This document shows positions 34,268 through 44,524 of a stretch of 64,000 nt of DNA, piece after piece (position 1 is the stretch's first letter; each line of letters starts with the position of its first letter). Source of the DNA: Zantedeschia hybrid cultivar (lineage: Eukaryota > Streptophyta > Magnoliopsida > Alismatales > Araceae); assembly GCA_030544215.1 (NCBI GenBank), contig JARZZO010000016.1, positions 52,715,501-52,779,500 on the forward strand, in the 5' to 3' direction. The position numbers were made by a program, and so were the translations under genes. The notes below the pieces were generated by a model. That model did not search any database, was not told the DNA's origin, and saw only the letters and a program-made list of their open reading frames with translations.

Positions 34268-37200
34268 TGTGAGACTCCCTTTTTTATTTTGAAAAAATCT
34301 TTTGATTTGAAAAATCTTTGTCGGATTTGAAAATTTTTGTGGAAATCTTAATTTGAAAAGAGAAATTTGAGTTTTGAAAAAAATGTTCTCTTTTCTTTTA
34401 TGTAGACTTTTAGGATTAGTCCTTAAAGTTTAAATGACTTCTAGATCAAATGTGGATCCGCATTCTTAACATCTCCCTACTGACCTTGGTCAATGTTAAT
34501 TATACCAATCAGATATTGGTAACCCTTGATTAACCATCCAACTAAGGCTTGAAGAAAATAGGAATAAGCAAGATTAATTACAGGCATGCAAGTCATTTTT
34601 TTGTTCTTTTTAGTGAGGAAGATTCCATGGATATCTTTTAAAGGATACTTAAAGGAAGCTCGAGTTCTTCCAAAGGAGTAGGTATCTTGTAAAAGATTCT
34701 TCAAAATTATCCTTTAAAGGATGAATAATTATTTGGACAACATGTCCTCTCATTTGAGATTTTTTTTTTTTTGAAAAGACATAGACTGCTTAAAGGATAC
34801 TATTAATTGATGAGGCATGAAGGCCGCCACATAATTAAGAATATTCTTTGATGGTCCTTCAACCAATATGAAGGAACCATAACATTATTTTAGGTCATTT
34901 AACCAGTATAAATGAACCAGAACTTAATGGTCAATCCATCAGTATGAAAGAACCACTTTAATTAATGATTACCCCATCGATATAAAATGAACAAAGATTT
35001 ATTCTTATTGGTCCACCTATGAATAGAATAATCACGACTTCGTAACCTGACCCCTAATTAGGACAGAACCATAAAAGTCACTGATTATCCCCATTGATAT
35101 GTATGAATCAATAATTATAACATTTGGTCACTCTACCAATAAGAGTAAACCATTAACCAAGTAGTCAGTCCAACAATAGGGTGGAACCATTAAATTTAAG
35201 CCATTCAACCAGTATGAATGAACCTGATTTTTTATTTGTGTATTTTTTTATTTTTAGAAAACCTTGGTCATCCAACTGATGTGGAAGAGCCAATTATTTT
35301 TCTCATTTTTAATTGATTAATTAACAAATGGTCAACCAGACGATATGGAAGAACCAATTAATTTAATTAGTTGAATTAATTAGTTAATTAACAAGTTTGT
35401 TGATTTAATTGGTCGATTGATTAACAATTTAACTTAATTGGTTAAGTTAATTGATTGAATAACAAATTTTTGGTCAACCAACCATTATAGAATAACCATG
35501 TTAATTTAATTGGTTGAATTGATTGATTAATTAACAAGTTTGTTAATTTAATTAGTTGATTGGTTAACAATTTCAACTTAATTGGTTAATTAACAGATTT
35601 GTTAATTTAATTAGTTGATTAGTTAACAATTTCAACTTAATTGGTTAAATTAATCAATCAATTAACATATTTGTTGATTTAATTGGTTGATTGAATAACA
35701 ATTTTAACTTAATTAGTTAAATTAATTGATTAATTAACAAGTTTGTTAATTTAATTATTTGATTAACAATTTTAACTTAATTAGTTGAATTAATTAGTTA
35801 ATTAACAAATTTGTTAATTTAATTGATTGATTGATTAACAAATTTACTTAATTAGTTGATTGATTGATTAACAAATTGGTTAATTTGATTGGTTGAGTGA
35901 TTGATTAATAAATTTGTTAATTTAATTGGTTGATTAACAATTTAATTTAATTGGTTAAGTTAATTGATTGATTAACAAATTATTGGCCAACCAAACATTA
36001 CGGAAGAACCATATTGATAATATTTTTTTTATTATTTAACTTCCTCTCTTTTTTTAGATTAATATGGCTAACCAACCAGTATGGAAAAACTATGGCTAAC
36101 CAACCAGTATGGAAAAACTATGTTATCATTTTATTATTTAACTTATCCTTTTTAGATTAATATGGCCAACCAACTAATATGGAAGAACCATGTTGTTATT
36201 TTATTTTTTAACTTATGTTTTTTTTAGATTAAAATGGCCAACCAACTAGTACAGAAGAACCATGTTATTTAATTTTTTATTTTTTATTTGTTTTATTTAA
36301 GTTAAGTTAATTTATTGAATGACCAACCAACTAATATGGAAGAACCATCTAAATTAATTTATTATTTTCTACTTTTTTTTTACTTAATTCATATTTAAAT
36401 GGCCAACCAACCAATATGAAGAACCATGTTATTTAATTTATTATTTTCTGTTTTTTACTTAATTCATATTTAAATGGCCAACCAACCAATATGGAAGAAC
36501 TATTTAATTAATTTATTATTTATTATTTTTTGAGTTAATTCATATTTGAATGGCCAACCAACCAATATGAAAGAACCATTTAATTAATTCATTATTTTCT
36601 ATTTTTTTAAGTTAATTCATATTTGAATGGTCAACCAACCAATATGGAAGAACCATTTAATTAATTCATCTGTTTTTTAAATTAATCCATATTTGAATGG
36701 CTAACCAACCAATATGGAAGAACCATTTAATTAATTAATTGTTTTCTATTTTTTACTTGAATTAATTCATTATTGAATGGCCAACCAACCAATATTTAAG
36801 AACCATTCAATTATTTATTTTCTGTTTTTTACTTAAGTTAATTTATAATTTGATGGCCAACCAACCACCAATATGGAAGAACCATCTAAAAAAAAGCAAT
36901 TCATATGGAAATTGGACTATGAATAAATAAAAGAACTTCTAAATTTATTTCCCCCAAACTCAGAAATTACAAAAAAAAAATGAGCCTTCTCTTTTTCTCC
37001 TTCTTTTCTTCTTGTGCAGGTTGGAGCTCTGCTGCGAGGGGACTTCTTGGAGCTGCGTTGGGGAGCCTTTATAGGCCTTGGAGGGCGCTGATGGAAGGCC
37101 TGCAGGGGCGCCGGTGGCACCCCCTACCGGTGCCAACTAGGTGCCGGTAGGGGGTGGATAAGGATGAGGCCAGGTGGAGAGGGAGAGATAGAGATGGGAG

Positions 37201-37338
37201 GGAGAGTGGATAGAGATGGAGGGGGATAGGGATGAGAAGGAGATAGAGATGGAGGGGAAGGAGGCCGGTCGGTCCTCCTAGAGAGGTCGGCCGGTCTCTC
37301 CCTCCTCTTTTTTGTTTATCTCCCCCCCCCATCCCTGT

Positions 37339-37376
<38 letters not shown>

Positions 37377-37772
37377 CGGTTCTCTGCTGGCCGGCGCCCT
37401 CCCTACTGCTGCTGGAGATATTGTTGGAGTGCAGGTTGAAGCTGCTGTTGTTGGTGCCCTGCGGTTGCATTGGAGCATGTTTTAGTGCTCTTGCTGCTGC
37501 TTGGAACTTCCTTGGCTACTGTGGATTGGCTGCATTGGAGACTGCATTGGAAACTTCTCGTTGCAGATTTGCTGAAGGCTGCTAGTGCAGATTTGAGGCA
37601 TGTATCCTTTTCTTTTGTTGTTGCATGCATGTGTTATACTTTTTTTGCAAGAACTAGATCTATATGCAATGCATTTATTTGGTATGCATGCATGTACCTA
37701 GATGCAATCATACACATAGGCTCATGCTAAAAAAAAATCTAGTGTATGTTGTTGAAAATTTTTTATTCAACA
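34268..37772 (-). mobile_element. Inverted solo LTR of a related Tat-type family
   Basis: AGGCA flanks it on both sides (34263-34267 and 37773-37777), a perfect 5-bp duplication, and removing it rejoins MHEA and LWAY of the integrase. The left end TGTGAGACTCCC and right end TTATTCAACA give TG...CA in reverse orientation. In reverse complement the order matches the host 5' LTR: GC-rich U3 with GGTGCCGG/CCGGCACC words (37100-37160), a TATA-like CCTATAAAGG (37069-37078), GGTTCTTCCATATTGGTTGG minisatellites (34850-36900), and CTGACCTTGGTC-type U5 near 34480. It is 3.5 kb, longer than the host LTR because the minisatellite is longer. A (CT)n tract lies at 37338-37373. Confidence 0.88.
34850..36900 (-). 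repeat. LTR minisatellite, inverted: GGCCAACCAACCAATATGGA
   Basis: Copies of GGCCAACCAACCAATATGGA followed by AGAACCAT recur every 60-90 bp, most regularly at 36230-36900. Between 35270 and 35990 the spacer expands to AACTTAATTGGTTAAATTAA-type AT repeats. The core is the reverse complement of the core at 23680-25000. Confidence 0.88.
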
Positions 37773-37777
37773 AGGCA

Positions 37778-38324
37778 CTATGGGCCTACTGCACAATCTA
37801 TAAGACCCCTACGGGCTGCTCGCCATATTTCCTAGTGTATGGGGCAGAGACAGTAGTTCCAATTGAAATTGAATTGGCTTCCTATCAGGTGGTTGTACAT
37901 TATGAATGACAAGAAAGCAACCTAAATGAAGCACAAAGACACTACGAGGAGTTGGCAGACCTCGAAGGCAAAAGATTAGCGGCTTACCAATGCCTGTAAA
38001 TCAATTAGGCCCGAATGTCTAGGACTTTTGACAAATTGGTACAGGAAAGAGTATTCAAGAAAGACAACATTGTCATAGTCAAACAAAAAGACGTGATGGC
38101 AGCTCGTCCGAAGAACAAGTTCAAGCCTAATTAGATAGGACCTTTCACAGTCAACAAAGTTGATGAGGGTGGTGCCTATAAATTAGTCGATGAAAAAGGC
38201 CATGTGGCATTTCCTCCACTGAACGGGCGCCACATGAAGTTGTATTATGCTACAGAGCATGAAATTGTCCGAAAATCCACAACCAAAAAAGTCTTAAAAA
38301 AAAAAGAAAAAAAAAAAAGAGCTT
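37778..38324 (+). pseudogene. Tat integrase, part 2 (C-terminal)
   Basis: It continues the integrase with LWAYCTIYKTPTGCSPYFLV and YGAETVVPIEIELAS. Beyond a TGA (37907) come LNEAQRHYEELADLEGKRLA, RVFKKDNIVIVKQKD and FKPNxIGPFTVNKVDEGGAY. Last comes HMKLYYATEH, the usual C-terminal end of Tat integrases. Stops at 37907, 37997, 38006 and 38132 disable it. The sequence then turns A-rich. Confidence 0.85.
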
Positions 38325-38399
38325 AAAAACGAGGTGCTCCGACAGACTTAATTGGTTTTCTCACCAAAAAGGAAGCCAATTAAGGACAAAAAGGTCTTA

Positions 38400-39290
38400 A
38401 ACCCGGTTGAGGTGAAAACCCGCAAGAGTGCTTCAGGCAAAAATGGGAAACCCTGCTGTGTAAAAACCCGTAAGGGCGCACAGAAAAACATAAGAAGGGA
38501 CTAGCCTCGGCGAAAACCTGTGAGGGCGCTATGGTTAGTTTTTTAAAAAAAAAAAAAACCATTAAGAAACGACTCGCAAAAACATCCCGATGGGGGAAGA
38601 ATTCTCCTCGTCTACCCTTGGTGAGGGTTGAATTTTCCCACATCCTTACACAGGGAGGATGTCAGAATCGTCAATGACGAGAAAACCCTTAGATCAATCT
38701 ACAATGGTGGGGTGACATTCGATAAAGGACTACGACCGAGACGACGATGATGATGTCCTCCCGACTCGGTAAAGAAGTGGAAAATCCAATCTTCACCTTA
38801 GATAGGTTCCAAAGGTCCCTCCATTCCAAAGTTGCTTGTCCCATCGAGCAAAATCGAAAATCCAAATTATCCCAAGTTCCGGCCCAGGGAGCCGTTGTAT
38901 CCCAAAACCTAAAATTTCTCAAAGTTTCTGGCCCAGGGAGCCATTGTATCCTAAAACCTAAAGTTTTCGAAAGTTACTAGCCTAAGGAGCCGTTATATCC
39001 TAAGAATACCCTGTCCCACCGGGGAATCCCCACCAATACAAACCCAAAATCCAAGAGCGGGTCACAGCCGCAATGTGCCCTAAAAAGCCAAGAGCATGTT
39101 ACTCAAACCCAAAGTTCGACTTATTGAAGTCAAAGCTCCGGCCAATTAGGTTCACTTCCATCATATGCCCTAAAATGCCAGAAGAGGGTAGTCATAACTG
39201 GTTGCAGTCAAAGCTCCAGCCGGTTCGAGTTATTTCCATTGTATACCCTAAAATGCTGAAGAGGGGTATTCATACCCAAACATGTTGAAG
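38400..39290 (+). repeat. Tandem repeats in the Tat 3' untranslated region
   Basis: Three short arrays follow the integrase. AAAACCCGYAAGRGYGC recurs at 38415, 38463 and 38513 (48-50 bp). GGCCCAGGGAGCCGTTGTAT-type units recur at 38881, 38930 and 38979 (49 bp). GTCAAAGCTCCGGCC-type units recur at 39129 and 39207 (78 bp). The wording 'accctaaaatgcc' also recurs. Such arrays are a known property of Tat-lineage 3' regions. No gene is seen in 38325-39555. Confidence 0.8.
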
Positions 39291-39555
39291 AAGTTGGCAA
39301 ATGTCGAAAGGTGATGAAGGATAAATCTCCTGGCAGCCACAAGTTATCCTTGCTCGGAGACAATAAAATCCTGAAGGACTAACAACACAAAGAATGGTTT
39401 AACTCCAAAATCTCAAGATAGATTACGAGTACTCAAGACAAGGGTCCTGAACCCTCAGCCGGATGCAAGATGAGCACACATGATGAAGCCAAGACGCAGA
39501 TACACAGGAGACATGCTTTTGCTCCTGCTCCCGACTCATGTCCTCTGGGGGCATT

Positions 39556-39795
39556 TATTTAAACATTTTTTCTAGCAAAAAACAATGGAACAAAAAAAAG
39601 AGAAAAGAAAGGGCAAAAAAAAAAGAAAGAGGGTGGGGAGCCAACCGGTCCCCCCCCCCCCGGTGGAAGTCCACCGGTGGTGGGGGAGGGGTGCCACCGA
39701 CTGGCTTCTCCTCCCACCGATTGGGGGGGGGGGGGGGAGGGGGGGTGCCAACCAGACAGCCAAACCGGCGGGGGGTGCCACCGGTTGACTCATTT
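39556..39795 (+). repeat. Truncated 3' LTR of the Tat element
   Basis: After the purine-poor but G-rich CTCTGGGGGCA, the sequence TTTAAACATTTTTTCTAGCA and the following A-rich, C-tract and CCGGTGGAAGTCCACCGG words match the 5' LTR start. Similarity ends near 39795 after GGTGCCACCGG. The TATA box, minisatellite and U5 are absent. Long G and C homopolymers (39650-39661, 39723-39746) lie here. Confidence 0.8.
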
Positions 39796-40673
39796 AGTAC
39801 TCTTTTTAGCTGACTTTAGTTTTCAGACCAAGACCACCAAAAAATCAAAACTGGTGATCTTAAAACCACACATTTTATTTTTGACGGTTTAAAGTTTCAT
39901 AATTGATTTTATGGTATTCTACATCAAACCAAACAACCCCCTTAGTTGATTAAGTGGAGAGAAATTTACAGAGACCATTTTGGCTGGTTATCAGTTTTGA
40001 AATCATCAGTTATAAAACCAGCAAACGTAAACTCCCTGATTTTAAACCGGTTTTAAAATATCTGATTTTGGTTTTTGGTAATTTTGGACCAAAGCCAGAA
40101 ATTGGATAAAAAGAATGCCACATCTCTCATAGGTCCATACGATTTTGAAACCCAAAAGTTTACGGCGCTCCAAACACTTGAAAAATAACGTAAAAAACAA
40201 TTTATGGCACCCTAAACATAAGGAAAATACCATGTCACGGCATTTCACAATGTTTTGCAGCATTTTACGGCTCACGAAATCGATGAATATTGACAAATTC
40301 AACAAGGAGATGACCGAAACAAAAGGTCAACACAAACATTAAGACACGGCAACAAGCTACAATGAGTTGCCATTTACAAGAACCATCAGGAAAAAGCCTT
40401 TTTTATCCTTATAAGTCACCATGTGCAGCAAAAGTTAGAACCATGGACCATAGATTGAAGATTAATTGTGACATGTTCTAACCATCCAGAAAATTACCCA
40501 TGAAGGAGACTATTCTAGCATGCCGGCACAATGCTGCCAAACTAAAACTAAGAGAAAGAAACCACATCCACGATAAAGACCGCGTATCTGCACATTTCTT
40601 TCCTAAACTAAACTAATTTAACTTCGAAATCCATAAAGAATGTTAGAAAAGAGAAGCTGGTTAAGAACCGAAC
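39796..40673 (-). other. Intron 1, 5' part (no gene)
   Basis: This is AT-rich and has no coding text. A stretch with words such as ACCAAACAACCCCC (39930) and GCTCCAAACACTTG (40167) may be an old MITE, but I could not pair its ends. Confidence 0.4.
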
Positions 40674-40901
40674 CAGGGCCCCGTTGAGGGGCTTGGAATC
40701 CCCGCCGGCGCCGGGCGCGACACCGTCATAGGAGGCGCGCAGCTTCCAGCGGCATCGGCCCCTCGTCCTCCGGGGGGTAGAGAGGGAGACCGTAGGGATA
40801 TTGCGAAACCGTGGAGGGGAGAGCAGTGGCGGCGATGCAGAAGAGAGGCGCCGCGTGGACGGTAGAAGAGGGCGGAAGGCCACCATGGAATTGGAAGACA
40901 T
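40674..40901 (-). CDS. DUF760 protein, exon 1 (plastid transit peptide)
   Basis: The minus-strand frame starts at ATG 40901 (MSSNSMVAFRPLLPSTRRLS; a second in-frame ATG is at 40886). It is rich in Ser, Pro, Arg and Leu with few acids, as expected for a chloroplast transit peptide. The end reads ASYDGVAPGAGGDSKPLNGA, then L. The SKPLNGA word is what family members carry shortly before SRREILLEYV, the start of exon 2. The only phase-0 donor nearby is CTG/GTTCGG at 40673, which is weak, and the family usually has about ten more residues here. The true donor, a micro-exon or truncation remains open. The exon is GC-rich, unlike the flanking DNA. Confidence 0.65.
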
Positions 40902-40976
40902 GGGATAAGGTCGGAATTGGGCAGCCAGGGGCGGCCCTTCCCCTTTTTCCTCCGCCTCCGCCGCCTCCTCTCTTTT

Positions 40977-41007
<31 letters not shown>

Positions 41008-41180
41008 AGGAAGTATCCCCAGTGAGGACGAGGACTGAGAAGTACGAAATCCAGAAGCTGTTCGGCGCAGAGGGGCGTCGAGAGAGGGAAGGCGGGGGTA
41101 CACGACGTTCCTTTTCTCTTCTTTTTCCTTTCTTAATTTCAATTGAGGGTTTTTTTATTATATACTTCTCAGAGCTACGG

Positions 41181-41188
41181 TATTTATA
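41181..41188 (-). promoter_or_regulatory. Candidate TATA box of the DUF760 gene
   Basis: On the minus strand TATAAATA lies about 280 bp upstream of ATG 40901. A (GA)n tract (40978-41004 on the + strand as CT) lies in the presumed 5' UTR, as in many plant genes. The Helitron-like 5' end begins only 4 bases further upstream at 41192. Confidence 0.45.
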
Positions 41189-41478
41189 TTATCTACATTA
41201 TATATATAACAAAATTCTCTAGCGTCACGTGTTAATATAAAAGAATTATGTTTTTCACTTAAATACTCTCTTCTTCTCTCTCCATTTTTTATTAATATTT
41301 TTGTTTCTTATTAATTCTCTCTTGCATTAATTTTCTTTCCTTCCTTCTCTCTCATTAATTCTCTCTCTCTCCTCTCCTTCTCAAAAATTCTCTCTCCTCT
41401 CTTTCTCTCTCTCTCTACATATATATATGAGCCATCTCTTTCTCTCTCACGATCTATCTCCCTCCCTTTCTCTCTCGT

Positions 41479-41518
<40 letters not shown>

Positions 41519-41829
41519 CTCTTTGTGACAAAAACTTTTTAAGTATTATAATAAAAAAATTATATACTCTATATATAATCAATCTCTCTTTATATTAGTA
41601 TTATATTATCATCATCATCATCATCTCTCTTTCTCCTTTTTAACATTTTTCTCTCTCCCTATTAACATGATCTTTTATTTTCTGTCTCATATTATTATTG
41701 TTGTTGCAATCTCTTGTGATAATAATAACTAGTTTTAATATTATTATTATTATTAGATAGTCTCATAGGATAATAATAACTAAATTCGATCTTATTATTA
41801 TTATTCTCCTCTTTCAAATATAAATCATG

Positions 41830-42660
41830 TAGTTATAGATAATAATAATAAAAATAATAATAATAATATAAGAGAAAGAAAAAATAGGAGATAGAAATAT
41901 TAATAGAGATAGAAAATTTGAAAGAGGAAAAAGAGAGATAATAATAATAAAATATATTTTAAAAAATAATAATATCAAAATTAGTTATTATTATCGTAAG
42001 AGATTAAAAAGGAGATATAAATATTAATAGAGAGAAAGAAAAATGTGAAAGAGGAGAAAGAAAGTTAATAATAATAAATAAATAATATTAACATTAGTTA
42101 TTATTATCCTATGCTATCATTTCGAAATTAATTTTAATAATAATAATGATATCCAAATTAGTATTATTATCCCATGAGACTACCCTAATATTGATAAGAA
42201 AATAATAATACTTTCAATAATAGTAATAATAACATAATTATACTTTTCACCATCTTAGATGATAATAACAATAATAATAATATCAAAGTTAATTATTATT
42301 ATCCCATGAGACTATCTTAATAATAATAATAACAATAATAATAATATCAAAAATAGCTATTATTATCCCATGAGACTATTTTAATAATAATAAAAATAAT
42401 ACTTTCAAAATATAATAATAATATAGTAATACTTTCCACCATCTTAAATGATAATAATAATAATATAGTTTAAAAAATAATATCTGAATTAATTATTATT
42501 ATCTTATTTGACTATCCTAATAATAATAATAATGTTAAAATTAGTTATTATTATCTTAAGAAATCGCACAATAACAACAACAACAATAATAATAATAATA
42601 AGGGATAGAGAAATAAGAGATATAAATTTTAATAGGGAGAGACAAAAATGTGAAAGAGGA
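41830..42660 (-). repeat. Left arm of a large inverted repeat
   Basis: This block is in the opposite orientation to 43110-44260: AGTTATTATTATCCTATG and ATTTCGAAATTAATTTTAAT here mirror ATTAAAATTAATTTCGAAATGAT and CATAGGATAATAATAACT at about 43895-43940. GGAGATAGAAATATTAATAG mirrors CTATTAATATTTCTATCTCC. The arms are diverged, contain TAA microsatellites and enclose the unique island at 42668-43110. Confidence 0.75.
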
Positions 42661-42667
42661 GAAACAA

Positions 42668-43110
42668 TAGGGAGGTTCGATTAACATTGGAATTCCTCCG
42701 TCCCAGTCCGCCAGAATGAAATCAATGTAGCACCGTGCAGTCTTGAAAGATTCATTCATGCAGGCGCTCAACCGAGCTTACTGCCTTCTGAGCTTAGGAG
42801 TGCCCTATTGTTAACTTGACTCGTGGTGGCGCTCAGCTCTTTCAACTCTTTGGGGAAGAGGGATCAAGTTGGCCATCTGCCCAGTGTCACTAGGCTTGAT
42901 TTACCTATTTTGGGCATAGTCGCTACCAGATCCCCACCTACACAAGCAAATTGTTGATAAAACTCCAGAACGGCATTTGATTTTGACCCTATCTTTTCCA
43001 GACTTGGGGTTAGCTACATGTCACGTCAAGAGCAATAATTGGGTTAGCGACAATGGCAAAGAAGCCACTCCAGCAAGCAACTCTAGGAACCTGAGCTTCA
43101 AAATGGCAGT
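42668..43110. other. Unique 430-bp island inside the inverted repeat
   Basis: The base composition changes sharply to balanced GC (GGCGCTCAACCGAGCTTACT, GGTTAGCGACAATGGCAAAG), unlike the TTA-rich arms. There is no long frame. Composition and wording remind me of plant mitochondrial non-coding DNA, but I cannot confirm a match. It may be a fragment captured by the Helitron-like element. Confidence 0.5.
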
Positions 43111-44492
43111 CTAATGGGATAATAATAATTTTGATATTATTATTATCATCATCATCATCTTTCTTTCTCCTCTTTCACATTCTTTTCTCTCCGATTTTTC
43201 TGTCCCCTATTCTTGTTTATTATTATTGTTGTTGTTATTGTGCAATTTCTTGGGATAATAATAACTAATTTTGACATTATTATTATTATTATTATTGTCT
43301 CATAAAATAATAGTAATTAATTCTGATATAATTATTATTTTTTAAAATATATTATGATTATCATCTTTAACTAAGATGGGGGAAAGTATTACTATTTTTT
43401 TTAAGTATTATTATTTTATTATTATTGGAGTAGTCTCATGGGATAATAATAACTAATTTTAATATTATTATTTTTGTTATTATTATTGTTATTAGGATAG
43501 TCTCATGGAATAATAATTAATTTTGATATTATTATTATTATTTAAAGTATTACTATTATTATTATCTAACATTATTATTACTATTATTCAAAGTATTATT
43601 ACTTTCTTATTATTATTAGGGTAGTCTCCTGGGATAATAATACTAATTTTAATATTCTTATTCTATTATTTATTATTATTATTAACTTTATTTTATTAGG
43701 ATAGTCTCATGGGATAATAATAACTAATTTTGATATTATTATTAAAGTATTATTATTATTAATGTTATTATTACCTAAGATGGTGAAAAGTACAATGATA
43801 TTATTATTACTAATATTGAAAGTATTATTATGTTCTTCTTATTATTATTAGAGTACTCTCATTGGATAATAATACTAATTTTTATATTATTATTTATTAT
43901 TAAAATTAATTTCGAAATGATAACATAGGATAATAATAACTAATTTTAATATTATTTTATTATTATTTATTATTATTTACTTTCTTTCTCCTCTATCACA
44001 TTTTTCTATCTCCCTATTAATATTTCTATCTCCTATTTAATCTCTTAGGATAATAATAACTAATTTTGATATTATTATTAATTATTATTATTATTATGAC
44101 AGTCTCATTAGATAATAATAACTAATTTTGATATTATTAATATTATTTTAAAAGTATTGTATTATTATTATCTCTCTTTCTCCTCTTTTACATTTTGCTC
44201 TCTCTACTAATATTTATATCCCTTATTTTTTCTTTCTCTTATTATATTATTATTATTATTATCTATATTGTATATATAAACAAAGTTCTCTAATGCCACG
44301 TGTCAACACCAAATAAGTCTGTTTCCCACCTAAATCATCTCTCCTTCTCTCTCCAATTTCCTATTAATATCTTTGTCCCTTATTAATTCTCTCTCACATT
44401 AATTCTCTCTCCTCTCTTCGCTCTAATTAATTCTCTTTCTCTCCCCTCTCCCTCTCATTAATTCTATGTCTCCTTTCTCTATCATTAATTCC

Positions 44493-44524
<32 letters not shown>

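Larger units (their letters stand above)
23259..39795 (+). mobile_element. Tat-lineage Gypsy retrotransposon in intron 1
   Basis: The order is a 2.1 kb 5' LTR, a primer site beginning TTTGGCACGCCCGGTGG, gag, protease, RT, RNase H plus a second archaeal-type RNase H, integrase, a long repeat-rich 3' region, then a 3' LTR start at 39556. The gag (KLSPNHMKRPKFIRYDREG), IDSGSAVNIMP protease, FGLKNAGATYQRA RT and KTWQLYFDGAS RNase H are Tat/Ogre-type. The start (TCTTTAAACATTTTTTCTAGC at 23259) matches TATTTAAACATTTTTTCTAGC at 39556. The 3' LTR is cut at about 39795. An inverted solo LTR interrupts the integrase. Frame breaks throughout show the copy is dead. Confidence 0.87.
20120..40901 (-). other. 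DUF760 (PF05542) plastid protein gene, exons 1-3, partial locus
   Basis: Three exons on the minus strand have the order and phase of one gene: exon 1 at 40901-40674, exon 2 at 20526-20443, exon 3 at 20200-20120. Their products read like the N-terminal third of plant DUF760 chloroplast proteins (recalled family feature: SKPLNGA, then SRREILLEYV, then AMRQTVTNMIGTLPPQFF). If joined, intron 1 is about 20.1 kb and contains a Tat retrotransposon, and intron 2 is 242 bp. Intron 3 is at least 20 kb and contains the Copia/Gypsy/hAT stack, with the remaining exons beyond position 1. The molecular function of DUF760 is not established. The exon 2 and 3 frames are intact and the splice sites are canonical, so the gene could still be active. 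The alternative is a gene broken by insertions. Confidence 0.65.

Noticed and set aside
37069..37730. Arg/Glu and Leu-rich frames near the (CT)n tract
   Set aside because: They lie in the GC-rich U3 of the inverted solo LTR, and the (CT)n repeat creates the open frames.
40726..41222. Frames overlapping the DUF760 exon 1 and its 5' UTR
   Set aside because: They are out of frame with the transit peptide, contain (GA)n translations and lack family similarity.
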